64,000 bases of DNA, from NCBI GenBank assembly GCA_935421135.1, contig OW285187.1, positions 23,436,429 through 23,500,428 of the forward strand, given 5' to 3'. Below, in pieces: positions 1 through 9,816 of this stretch; the stretch's first letter is position 1, and each line of letters opens with the position of its first letter. Under the pieces are notes generated by a model. It made no database searches and was not told where the DNA came from. It was given only the letters and a program-made list of their open reading frames with translations. The stretch comes from Bugulina stolonifera. Taxonomy: Eukaryota; Bryozoa; Gymnolaemata; Cheilostomatida; Bugulidae. A program made the translations under genes and the position numbers.

Positions 1-993
1 CTGTGCTACAGAGATAGCCATAGGACTTGCAATGCATTGCATTGTTTTTTGTGGGCATGACCCTAACTTACTTATTCATCACTGTGCACAAGAGTTATTT
101 ATAGAATGACAGTTAGTGTTGGCTGAATAAGATTACTGGGCTATTTGATGTTAGTAGCTTACCTATGTACATAAGTTACAAGTATAGACTTAGAACAGGC
201 ATAGCCATAGGAACTTAACAGGTCTCAATGCTGAATGGAGGTCATAATAGCCAATATTCAAATGAGTTTATCTTGGCTGCCACTAGGTTTACAAAGACAA
301 ACAGCACATCAATCTTCATGAAATAAGATGACCAGTATTCTTTGCAAATATTGAATGGTGAGACAGTAGTGGTTTAAACATCCTTATCCTAGCTACAACA
401 ATCCAGCAACATCTAGCTATCAGCCAGCCTGTCTGCACTCATGAAGTCCAGAAAAAGGAATAGTAGCCAGTAGAGCATATGACCAGCACCAATTGTACTA
501 GAAGACTTGTCTAATCATAATCACAATTATAAATACTAAAATGATGTTAAATCAGAAGCAATGCATTGCTAGTTTATATTATATACCATAGCTATTACTA
601 TATGCTATAGTATAGTTAGTAATAGAACAGCAACTTACTTGTATTTAGGTTACCTCTAAGTTCTGACTCGTCACTCTAGGTCTTGGTGCCAGAAAGATGC
701 CAAGTCAGACTGCTTAGCCAATACGATAATTATTAAGTCTACATGATGTATGTGGTAGAAAGATTTACGCTTTTTAGTGCAATAACAGAACACACGCAAA
801 CGCATTTCAATAACTTTGATCTAATATAATGTAATTAAAATTTTAACACGACCATCTTCAGGAAGTTTACAAAATAGTAAGGAAAGTTGAACCGAAAATG
901 TCTCCTATGAAACAAACTTGAAAGAGTCGGTTGCGTATTTGCCACTTTAGTATTAATACAACGATACTATAGAGACGCATTATTATTACCAAA
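1..993. other. No gene recognised
   Basis: AT-rich sequence downstream of gene A exon 5. The homologue of exon 6 (present in genes B and C) was looked for and not found. Possible donor-like sites (e.g. near 160 and 640) lack convincing exons. Confidence 0.5.
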
Positions 994-1114
994 GAGAGAA
1001 GACAACTTTTTAATAGTGAAGTGTGGCAGTATCGCATACACTTTACATTATAGTCTATAATGTAAAGTGTATGCAATACTCCCCCACTTCACCATCAGAA
1101 AGTTGTCTTCTCTC
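994..1114. repeat. Foldback/hairpin element
   Basis: GAGAGAAGACAACTTTT at 994-1010 is inverted at 1098-1114, and a perfect 19-bp inner palindrome (GCATACACTTTACATTATA, 1036-1054) lies at its centre. This is a MITE-like hairpin in the presumed intron of gene A. Confidence 0.7.
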
Positions 1115-1189
1115 GGCATTCGTGTTCCAGCTGTTAAAAAGATATAATTTATAGTCAACATCTTTTTTACAGCTGGAACATGAATACCG
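1114..1189. repeat. Second hairpin abutting the first
   Basis: An inverted repeat of about 30 bp (1114-1143 and 1160-1189, core GTTCCAGCTG/CAGCTGGAAC) with a 16-bp loop and about three mismatches. It directly follows the 994-1114 hairpin. Confidence 0.65.
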
Positions 1190-1408
1190 AAACATTTCTC
1201 CTACAGCATTAGGCTGGGCTAATACGAATCTGTCCCATCTGCTTGGGTGGCTTGTGCACTAGGTACCAGTTTTCCCAGTCCAAGTTGTAATGGGCAGCGG
1301 ACTGTGAATACACTAGTATGTATAATGCATTACTTGTAAAGTAGGCCTACTATCCCAACTAGTACCAGCAGGTCAAGGTGCTACGTATGACACTACTTAT
1401 AATACTAC

Positions 1409-1606
1409 CTGACATTACTGTGGAGTTCCGAGTATCTAAACAGTAACAGTCTGCTCCATTCCAGATAATAGAGTAGACCAGTTTAGATGGACCATCCTTG
1501 AGAGAGCAGTACTCTGCACACTGGTCGTCTGTCACACCATCACCAAATAAATAACTGTCTGACTGAGCAATGTATGGTGTCAACTCTCTAAGATGGTAAT
1601 CACCAT
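1409..1606 (-). CDS. Gene A exon 5: WSC-type segment
   Basis: A 66-codon phase 1-1 exon with a TCAG|GTAGTA donor. The acceptor ATTACAG follows a TACTAAT branch-point-like motif. It contains QCAEYCSLKDG and NGADCYCLDTRN, matching the C..C and CYC elements of a WSC domain. Copies are at 50440-50637 and 61094-61291. This is the last gene A exon recognised in the window. Confidence 0.8.
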
Positions 1607-4600
1607 CTGTAATATTAGAGATATTAGTACAACTAATAATAGATGAATAATCAAATAAATAAAAACAGTAGATTATTGTAGAAACTAAAATTGAGGAGCT
1701 CAATAAAACCAAATCAAAATGAAAGTTTAAAACAGAGAGAAATACTTATCAAGCTATGTACTGAAATTTTATTTCAAAAGGTTTATATTTAAAGGTTGAC
1801 TGAAAAGGCAAAATGTGCATAGACGTACATATATCCAAGTCTCTCCAATGGATATGGTACTAACCTCGTATCACACATGCATATAACTATAAAATATAAC
1901 CTAACAACAAGTTATTTCTTACAAAAGGTTTGGTACAGCGAGAGGATTGCTGTTGATCCATTTTTATTCCCGAGAATGAAGCCATCTTGCATTCGGTCAC
2001 ACTGGTAATCAAGTGATTCTGTGACATGCTGTAATTCATTTTCTTCGATACATAATACAAAGTAACCAGTGGTAGTCGTCCCCTCTCCATAAAATGCTGT
2101 GTACATAGTACCCAGAGAATGGCAGTGTTTACGGCCCTCATAATAGTTGGGTACAGTTTTAACAGGAGTTGCTATATTGGTGACATCCACAGCATAACAT
2201 CCTTCATAGTGTTCAACTGTAAAGTGAGGAGATATGACTTACTAGGATTTACATGTATTTATACATGTGGATGCTCTAATGTGCAAGTGGCAGTATATGA
2301 CCAATGTAATTATTTAGTTGTACATGTACAGTTCAAAAGAAGTTTTGATAACTTATTTTAGCGGATATAAAATTGCGAGAGCTAAATATCCTATTTGTGA
2401 AGTAAAGGTCTCAGACATTATTATTTATACAGATATTTGCCACATGCTAGATCACACAATCGCTATGATGCTTAAATACATGTAAAAGTAGGCCTGAGTA
2501 CTAACATTCAAACTTGAGACAGCACTTCAGAGGTTCACCCAGCCAGTTATCATATCCATGACAAGTTGATTGCGACATCTCTGCTGTATACTCCATATCA
2601 GTACACAGCTCAGCATCTCCATTACAGCTGTACTCTACCATGTCTCCAATTGCATAAAATGGTGTAGCCCCATCATGCTGAGAATGTATTCCAGAAGGGG
2701 GACCAGAAGAACAAAATGGTGCAGTTGTAGTCATAGTGGTCGTTGTTGAAGTCGTGGTGGTACTAGTAGTAGATGTAGTAGAAACTGTTGGGGTGGTAGT
2801 AGTGGTTGGAGTGGTGGTAGTGGTAGTAGTTGGGGTGGTGGTAGTACTAGTAGTAGCAATTACACTTTGTGTACCAACAATCTGTGAGTCCAGGACTACA
2901 CCGTCCACAACATTTGTTGGATTCTTCACAGAATCAAATTCTGAGCCAAGGACTACATCATTAAAGGTTGTAGCGGTATATCCGGCATAAGTATACTGTA
3001 CACTGTACTCCAGGATGTCACTGTCTCCTATAGTCAGGGCACTTTCTGTTAATGTAGCTAAATAAGAGAAGATAATATTCTTTACGTACCAATATAACCA
3101 ATATATTAACAGATGAGACCTACATGTAAGAAAAGAAAAAATATCTTTAAGGCGCTAGTTGAACCAATATACTCGTATATTTGAAGTCCTTTGACAGCTG
3201 ATATCTGCTAATTACTATATACACATATTTTTCATAAACAATAGAAATTTGATTTTATAGAAGGCGCCACCTATGAAAACATCTAACACTAAACACTGTA
3301 CCACAAAACAATATCAAAAAGTAAAACAGTTCTCCGAGTTCACAATGTCTAGGGTACATACACTATAGGGACAATATTTTCATGGCAAAATGTCTCGGAG
3401 ATACATTTACTAACACGTTGATAAATTTGGATGTCAAGGTTATGTAACTGGGGTCTAGCCATTTCATTCATAAATTTGGAGCAGTAGTAAATGGACCCCA
3501 AAATTACTATGGGCCATAACTTGAAAAATATCTTTTAGACCTTCCCAATTTTTTTCTTATGCCTTTCCAGGTAGATGCCTATAATAGTGTTAAAAGGAAT
3601 TTTATTTCTGAGAATCCCAGTTACATAACTTTAAAGTAGATGCATGAAAGCACAAAGAACAACATGAATTACACCCATTCATCTTAATACGAACAAACAT
3701 TTATCTAAGTTCTGAGTCACACGAGTACGATGATACCTACCAGCAGAGCCGGAGCAGGAACTACCAGCTGGACCTGTTACACTTGCTATACTAACTGCTT
3801 TAGAGAACTCCAACTGGACACTCCATGGGGCAACGACACTTCCCCCTAAAACGTACATAAAAAATGTATATTTAACAACATTTATACTCAACCTGCAAGC
3901 AATGTACTGTTTGGGTGTTTGACACCTTATCAGTATAGTTCAAGGATAGCCTTAGAAGAACACCTTGGCAATACTGTTGTGTCCCGCTAAGCGGCTGGGT
4001 GTCGCTGCCACAACATGTACCATAATGATGTACCAGCTTAGGTGCCATGCCAAGCAGGCTGACTACTGCTACCAGGTCTTAGACCAGGGGTTCCCAACCT
4101 GGGGTACATGTACTGGGCATAGCATCAAAGTAAGTTAGAGTAGATCACTTTGGCGACAAGACCAAACAATACTGCATATTTACAGCAGTGCATGTTTAAA
4201 AGAAGTGAAACATGCTGGACTAAAGACAGTGAGAATTGCGCAAGGCTAGCAGCTCAGTATTAAATGCACAAGTAGATCGAGGGACGCCTATCACTATCTA
4301 GAACTAAGTTTAGCCTGTTCGAACTTTCTTGGCCAAAATGCATGTACATTCTTGTGGATTTATGCAAGGTAACCTGGTACCATAGTGAACTATCCTACAA
4401 TGTTAACTCCTAGGCAAAGTATGAACCCACAGGTTAGTTCCCTTCAGTAAGAATGGTAAGTAGTGAGTCTATGCAAGGCCAGGTGCTTCCACTGGCATTC
4501 CTGAGGTAAGTCGGTGAGTACATGTCCTAGCTAAATCAGCATGTCGGGTATAGAGAATAACCTTTGTGTTGCACGAAGTGAAGGTATAAAAGTTGCTGCC

Positions 4601-5179
4601 CATATAATTGATTGCTGCAAATGGGCTAATGAAATTGTAGCTAAGAAATGAAGCCTAATGACAGTTTGGAATTTACAGATGGCACACAACCTAGAAAATA
4701 TTTACTACCCATCCTGGACATAGAAAATGTGAATTTACTACACAAAGCTAAATTACCTACATGTATGTTACATAATAAAACATGATTGTCACAAAATTAT
4801 GACTTGACTAATTACTAGAGTTTATGCACACACATGTACAAAATGATGGGTATTTAGTTACTGTATATGTAACGAACAACGGTGTTGTCTGGCATAATAT
4901 CCTGCTTATCGGCGTAATAGATAATAATAGTAGTATGTGCACTATACATATAGTCCCTTCTCTCGAAAAGTAGCTGAGCATAGACGAACTTCTCCATGGT
5001 GAATATGATAAACATACATACCGGTTACAGCAATATACACCGTAGCGTGTATTACACTGGAACCCCTAGAGAATCCGCTAGCAGTTTCGTATCGATACAC
5101 AAACACGGCGGCATGAGATTGAACAGTAAGTAGCATCAGAACCAGTGCACATTGTGACTGGATACGAGTAGGGTTCTTC
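1409..5179 (-). CDS. Gene A: 5' part of mosaic WSC/mucin protein (partial)
   Basis: Five exons are recognised in transcription order: 5022-5179, 3741-3845, 2506-3057, 1923-2216 and 1409-1606. All internal junctions are phase 1 and the frame stays open. The same five exons, with the same lengths except for the repeat-containing third, occur in gene B, and three of them in gene C. The encoded order is signal peptide, short Cys exon, Thr-rich mucin segment plus Cys cluster, and two WSC-like segments. The sixth exon seen in B and C is not found in 1-1408, so the gene continues off the left edge or has lost it. The start codon probably lies in an unrecognised exon upstream of 5179. A secreted or surface protein is inferred from the hydrophobic leader. 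Confidence 0.75.
1923..2216 (-). CDS. Gene A exon 4: WSC-like domain
   Basis: A 98-codon phase 1-1 exon. It starts FEHYEGCYAVD, the GCY start typical of WSC domains, and has the further cysteines CHSLG, FVLCIEE and YQCDRM, ending at LSLYQTF. The gene B (50808-51101) and gene C (61577-61870) copies are the same length and over 90% alike by eye. WSC domains are Cys-rich putative carbohydrate-binding modules; assignment here rests on the cysteine pattern. Confidence 0.75.
2506..3057 (-). CDS. Gene A exon 3: Thr-rich mucin segment plus Cys cluster
   Basis: A 184-codon phase 1-1 exon. The N-terminal third is non-repetitive (ALTIGDSDILEYSVQY). A stretch of roughly 45 residues is nearly all Thr with Pro, Ser and Val, as expected for an O-glycosylated mucin stalk. 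The last ~70 residues carry eight cysteines, starting at FCSSGPP and ending KCCLKFEC, somewhat sushi-like. The donor is the unusual GTTAGT, confirmed by the phase of the next exon and conserved in B and C. Confidence 0.8.
3741..3845 (-). CDS. Gene A exon 2: short Cys-containing exon
   Basis: A 35-codon phase 1-1 exon with a GTAGGT donor. It ends in a Gly/Ser-rich stretch (GPAGSSCSGSAG) with one cysteine. The gene B copy at 52718-52822 is the same length and nearly the same in sequence. No known domain is recognised. Confidence 0.7.
5022..5179 (-). CDS. Gene A exon 1: signal-peptide exon
   Basis: The exon is bounded by TTTGTTTTAG at its 5' side and G|GTATGT at its 3' side. It reads with a hydrophobic core (ALVLMLL) followed by QSHAAVFVYRYE, which fits a signal peptide cleaved near the SHA. 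An in-frame ATG lies inside the hydrophobic core. A short basic stretch precedes it, so the true start is more likely in an upstream exon joined in phase 2. The gene B counterpart (53012-53169) has the same length of 158 nt. Confidence 0.7.
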
Positions 5180-5620
5180 CTAAAACAAATCGGAATTAGA
5201 TTACAAATGTTGTATTATTCTACTATCCTGCTCTTGTTGCAATATGATGTTATATCTATCATTATTGCGCTGAAGTATTTTTGGGTAACCAAATGGATAG
5301 GCTGCCGGCACCTCAGAACAGTCAGTCTCAAACTACATTTAGTTGGCAATTGAGTTACCTGTACATCTATCTTTTTATATGCTCAGACATCATGATGGAT
5401 CAGGACTATGACTACCTAGAGGCCTCCCAGCATAGTTCCCTAGTGGAACTGAGGACAGGAACACCCAGTGTAGTAATTCATAAGACTTATACACATGGCT
5501 GCCCTGGTGCCGGGTTGCTCCTAGGTATGCACAGTGAGCTTAAATGTAAAGATAAATTCAGGCATGCTGGTTACTTGTATGTATAAAGGACTAGTCACAC
5601 GGCAATGAAATGTGAAACGA
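5180..5620. other. Upstream region of gene A; no gene recognised
   Basis: This should contain the initiator exon and promoter of gene A. No ATG exon exiting in phase 2 could be identified with confidence. The 101-codon plus-strand ORF here (5281-5586) resembles nothing known. Confidence 0.4.
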
Positions 5621-5874
5621 TAGGCGTATTCGGATATTGCACCGTGCAAGCTTATAAATAGCAATCTGCGGCAATAACAATATATTTTATTCAATAATAT
5701 AGCGCTAGCTATAACGCAAGGCAAGCCGTGCCTGGCAATAATAATATAAAGTATATTCACTTAGGGAGGGGATTTCCCTTCAGAGCAAGCACTAGTCACG
5801 CCTGAACGCTCAAGTTGTATTCGGATAGTTAGACCAGTGCTATATGAACCAGTACCAGTTTCCGAATACGCCTA
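5621..5874. mobile_element. MITE-like element, copy 1
   Basis: 254 bp with terminal inverted repeats TAGGCGTATTCGGA and TCCGAATACGCCTA. TA at both ends suggests a Tc1/mariner-like target. No coding capacity. Confidence 0.75.
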
Positions 5875-5907
5875 ATAACTCCAACAAAATTGTTGGAGTT
5901 GCAACAA

Positions 5908-6161
5908 TAGGCGTATTCGGATATTGCACCGTGCAAGCTTATAAATAGCAATCTGCGGCAATAACAATATATTTTATTCAATAATATAGCGCTAGCTATA
6001 ACGCAAGGCAAGCCGTGCCTGGCAATAATAATATAAAGTATATTCACTTAGCGAGGGGATTTCCCTTCAGAGCAAGCACTAGTCACGCCTGAACGCTCAA
6101 GCTGTATTCGGGTAGTTAGACCAGTGCTATATGAACCAGTACCAGTTTCCGAATACGACTA
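5908..6161. mobile_element. MITE-like element, copy 2
   Basis: Also 254 bp, nearly identical to copy 1 and in the same orientation, separated from it by 33 bp. One terminal base change (CGACTA) at the right end. The spacer holds a perfect 11-bp-arm hairpin (AACTCCAACAA ... TTGTTGGAGTT, 5877-5900). Confidence 0.75.
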
Positions 6162-6227
6162 TTGTATGCCATAATATTTCGCTCAACCTATGGGGCCAAC
6201 CTTTGTGTATCGGACCTCAGGTATCTA

Positions 6228-6265
6228 CTGTTCTGTCCTTGTCATCCCTCCCGGTGCCTAGTCGT
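6228..6265 (+). repeat. Left terminal inverted repeat of an older element hosting the retrotransposon
   Basis: 38 nt ending GGTGCCTAGTCGT match 33 of 38 positions of the reverse complement of 11594-11631. Without the retrotransposon the two ends would bound about 750 bp, so the Gypsy element appears nested inside an earlier insertion. Confidence 0.65.
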
Positions 6266-6814
6266 CTCTTATAATATTTTTACATAACATTTTTTCTGCC
6301 CCTGGATGTCACCGAAAGTTAGCCTACTCTAAAGCTGGAAAATGTCTTAACTTATATAATTATTAAGTTGAGTCTAGACTATAACGATTTTCCTTCAGTG
6401 TAACAATATTAAGCAGGAACAGAACCAAACACAATATTAGAAGAAAAATATTATAGAAGCATTACACACCAGACAGCACAAACCAAAATTAAATATACAA
6501 GGACAATCTTATCTACTAAAACTATTTTGTAACTAACATTATCTACACTAACCAACTAAGCCATACATAAAAGATAAATTTTTCACCTGTAATTATATAA
6601 ATACAGTAGTTTGTAATATAAGTAATTATAGTAAATTATAGTAATTATTTGAAAAAATTTTAATCCATAATACATAAATTTATGAGTACCCTTTGATGTA
6701 TAGTTTTAATCCTGTCATCTCTGTAATTCTATTATATAAGTAGTTTAAGCTTTCTTCTCTTAACCTAATACACCCTTTTAGCTTTTTATTTGATGTATTT
6801 ATCTAGTATATAAG
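6266..6814. other. Non-coding interior of older inserted element
   Basis: AT-rich DNA between the left inverted repeat and the retrotransposon. No ORF or domain. Confidence 0.5.
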
Positions 6815-7030
6815 TGTTATAGTGTTGGTTGTTCCCACGGTCTACTCACATGTTGTGGTCTGGTGGGGAACCACATTGGTATGCTGCTTGGTTGTAACAA
6901 CATTGCATTAGATGTTGATTGTACATGTATTATGATGACTAGTCAGTTCACTATGAGAGCCAGTGCTAGCTAGACATAATAAATATAAGCTACTTCATAC
7001 AACAACTCATTATATACATATATCTTAACA
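6815..7030 (+). repeat. 5' LTR
   Basis: 216 bp, TGTTATAG at the start and CTTAACA at the end, same length as the 3' LTR. Preceded by the target duplication ATAAG. Confidence 0.95.
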
Positions 7031-7089
7031 TGGTGTCAGAAGAACTTACGCTTCGCAATTCAGTATAACTGCATCAACTGACTACAGAC

Positions 7090-7866
7090 ATGGCCGACAG
7101 TGGATCCTTGAAGCCGCCAGCTAACTTTCTTAATAATTATGCTGCTCAGAATCCCAGTGAAACCAGCAGAGATTGGACTGCCTGGGTTGAACAATTTGAC
7201 TTTTACATGATGGCGACAGAGAAGGATGCTAAGAGTGAGGCGGTGCAGGTTGCTACTCTCCTTACAATATTAGGAGCACAAGGACAGGAGCTATTCAGAA
7301 CTTCCGAGTTGTCGGGGACAGACAGGAAGAAAATTGGCCCTGTCAAAGCTGCTTTTAAAAAGTACTTCTCTCCAAAAGTGAAAGAGGAGTTTGAGCGGTA
7401 CAAATTTTACAGCCGTGTACAACTCAGCAACGAGCCATTTGACAAATTCCTTTCATCGCTGAGAAACTTAATCACAACTTGCAATTTCCACGCAGGCGAG
7501 AAGGACAAAGCACTGAGAGATAGAATAGTCTTTGGCATTCAGTCATCAGCCGTCCGAGAGGAGTTATTTAATGTAGCTGACGCTTTAACTCTAGACAAAT
7601 GCATTGAGGTGTGCCAGAGGTTTGAAGCGACAAGGCAATATATGGAAGACATGAATAGGATAGCAGCCAACCCGGAGCCTACTGCTACAGTCCACGCCGT
7701 GAGTAGGGACAAAATTGGAACTCAAACAAACCCTCGACAACAACAAGCAAAGCCAGTTACTAATTGTAAATACTGTGGAGGTTCTCACTTGCCCAGGAAA
7801 TGTCCAGCCTACACCAAATTCTGCAACATTTGCAACAAGAAAGGACACTTTGGGAAAGTATGCTAA
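7090..7866 (+). CDS. gag: Retrotransposon Gag polyprotein
   Basis: A 258-residue ORF opening MADSGSLKPP, 60 nt after the 5' LTR. The central part (residues ~25-190) has the helical, charged look of a Gypsy capsid (DWTAWVEQFDFY, FDKFLSSLRNL). The end carries two zinc knuckles, CKYCGGSHLPRKC and CNICNKKGHFGKVC; the second is cut by the TAA at 7864-7866 right after its last Cys. Protease follows in the same frame, so the stop is either read through or a recent nonsense change. Confidence 0.9.
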   Translation: MADSGSLKPPANFLNNYAAQNPSETSRDWTAWVEQFDFYMMATEKDAKSEAVQVATLLTILGAQGQELFRTSELSGTDRKKIGPVKAAFKKYFSPKVKEEFERYKFYSRVQLSNEPFDKFLSSLRNLITTCNFHAGEKDKALRDRIVFGIQSSAVREELFNVADALTLDKCIEVCQRFEATRQYMEDMNRIAANPEPTATVHAVSRDKIGTQTNPRQQQAKPVTNCKYCGGSHLPRKCPAYTKFCNICNKKGHFGKVC

Positions 7867-9816
7867 TCATCATCACAAGGAAAGACAACTACGAACAAGA
7901 CGGACGAGGTAACTACAGAAGAAGTAGATTTCGCCCAAGCCATCAACGGTCAGTCTCCTAGCAATAAAGTATGGTATGTCAATGCTAAATGTGAAAGCCA
8001 GAACATAAAACTGAAAGTGGACACTGGCGCTAGTTGTAATGTTATGCCTAAATCAGTTTTTGACAGTTTGATCTTGTCTAACGCTGCGATTCGTAAACAT
8101 AATCAGACACTGTTATCTTTTGGTGGCCATCCGCTAAAGGTGGTAGGAAAGACTTCACTTATGCTAGAGTTGAGACAAAGATTTTCTGTGCATGATTTTG
8201 TTATAGTAGAGCATGGAGATACTAGTCTGTTAGGGTTACCTAGCTGTATGTCTGTAGGTTTAGTAGAAACTATATGCAGCACCTTGAGTAATAACACTGT
8301 TGTTTCTGACTATAAAGATGTTTTTGAGGGGCTAGGTAAACTACCTTGTAAGCATGCTTTAAGACTAAAAGAGGGTAGCAAACCAGTAATACAAAGCCCT
8401 AGAAGGGTACCCTTCAGACTTAGAGAAAAACTAAAGAGCACATTAGATATTATGGAATCCAAAAGCACCATAGCCAAGGTCAAAATTCCAACAGATTGGG
8501 TACATCCAATTGTGAACGTTTTGAAGCCAGACGGTTCGCTGCGTGTCTGCCTTGACCCCACCGAGCTGAACCGATGTGTCAGACGGGAACATTTCGCTCT
8601 ACCCACCGCAACAGAAATCTTCTCTAAATTGTCAGGTTCAAAAGTGTTCTCCTCATTAGATGCAACGCAGGGATTTTTACAGCTTGAGCTAGATGAAGCG
8701 AGTAGCTTTCTGACCACTTTTGCAACACCTTTTGGTCGTTACCGTTTCCTGAGGTTGCCTTACGGTATAAGCTCTGCTCCAGAGGTTTTTCACCGAATGG
8801 TGAGCGAAATATTTGCGGATATCGAAGGAGTTGAAACTTTTGTGGATGATTTGTTAGTACATGCACCCACAAAGGAAGAACATGATGAAATTTTGGGGAA
8901 GGTTTTGGCTCGATGTAGGTTAGTAAATCTTAGACTGAACTTGGCTAAATGCAACTTTGAGCAACGTGAGCTCAAATATCTAGGACATATCATAGGGCAA
9001 GGGGTAATCAAACCAGATCCAGCAAAAATTAAAGCGATCACTAACATGCCAAAGCCTGAGAACTTGGAAGACCTGCGCAGACTGTTAGGAATGGCCACTT
9101 ACTTAGGTAAATTCTGTCCCAATCTTGCTGAAATCACTGCACCGCTTAGAGAGCTGACCAAAAAGGAGACACGTTGGGTTTGGGAAGACAAGCACGATGC
9201 ATCACTTAGCCTACTAAAATCATTACTCAGCAGTGAACAGTTGCTAAAAATGTTTGATCCCAAAACACCAGTTACACTTAGTGTAGATAGCTCACAGAAT
9301 GGCATGGGGGCAACCCTGCTCCAAGATGGGCAGCCGGTAGAGTTTGCAAGCTGCAGTCTAAACAGAGCACAAAAGTCATACGCACAAATAGAAAAGGAGT
9401 TTTTGGCAATTCAGTTCGGTCTCACACGGTTCCATCAGTATATATATGGACAGAAAATCTCAGTTGAGACAGACCACTTGCCTTTGTTAGGTATTTACAA
9501 AAAAGGTTTGAATGATCTCACACCAAGGCTCCAGAGAATGAGACTTAGAACTCAGCTTTATGACCATAGCCTGGTTCACAAGCCAGGCAGCCAAATGCAC
9601 ATTGCTGACACACTAAGTAGGGCTTTTCTAAAGGAGTGCTGTCCGGTCAGTTCAGAATACAGCAGTCGTGATAATGATCAAATCTGCGCAGTAACAACTG
9701 GCATTTTGCCACTCACATCTTTTAGGAACAAATTCACTCAGGCCTCGATTGAGGATCCTGTTATGGAGGCATTGAGAGCCTACATTATCAGTGGGTGGCC
9801 AGAAAACAAGGTTTAG
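7867..9816 (+). CDS. pol: Retrotransposon Pol: protease, reverse transcriptase, RNase H
   Basis: Same frame as gag, directly after its stop. No ATG is near the start, so expression probably depends on gag. The protease active site is VDTGASCNVM at ~8014. RT shows VLKPDGSLRVCLDPTELN, the catalytic FVDD (ETFVDDLLVHA, ~8830) and LKYLGHIIG. RNase H shows LSVDSSQNGMGA and EKEFLAI. The frame ends at TAG 9814-9816 (GWPENKV), just where the integrase region starts in another frame. Confidence 0.9.
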   Translation, partial: SSSQGKTTTNKTDEVTTEEVDFAQAINGQSPSNKVWYVNAKCESQNIKLKVDTGASCNVMPKSVFDSLILSNAAIRKHNQTLLSFGGHPLKVVGKTSLMLELRQRFSVHDFVIVEHGDTSLLGLPSCMSVGLVETICSTLSNNTVVSDYKDVFEGLGKLPCKHALRLKEGSKPVIQSPRRVPFRLREKLKSTLDIMESKSTIAKVKIPTDWVHPIVNVLKPDGSLRVCLDPTELNRCVRREHFALPTATEIFSKLSGSKVFSSLDATQGFLQLELDEASSFLTTFATPFGRYRFLRLPYGISSAPEVFHRMVSEIFADIEGVETFVDDLLVHAPTKEEHDEILGKVLARCRLVNLRLNLAKCNFEQRELKYLGHIIGQGVIKPDPAKIKAITNMPKPENLEDLRRLLGMATYLGKFCPNLAEITAPLRELTKKETRWVWEDKHDASLSLLKSLLSSEQLLKMFDPKTPVTLSVDSSQNGMGATLLQDGQPVEFASCSLNRAQKSYAQIEKEFLAIQFGLTRFHQYIYGQKISVETDHLPLLGIYKKGLNDLTPRLQRMRLRTQLYDHSLVHKPGSQMHIADTLSRAFLKECCPVSSEYSSRDNDQICAVTTGILPLTSFRNKFTQASIEDPVMEALRAYIISGWPENKV

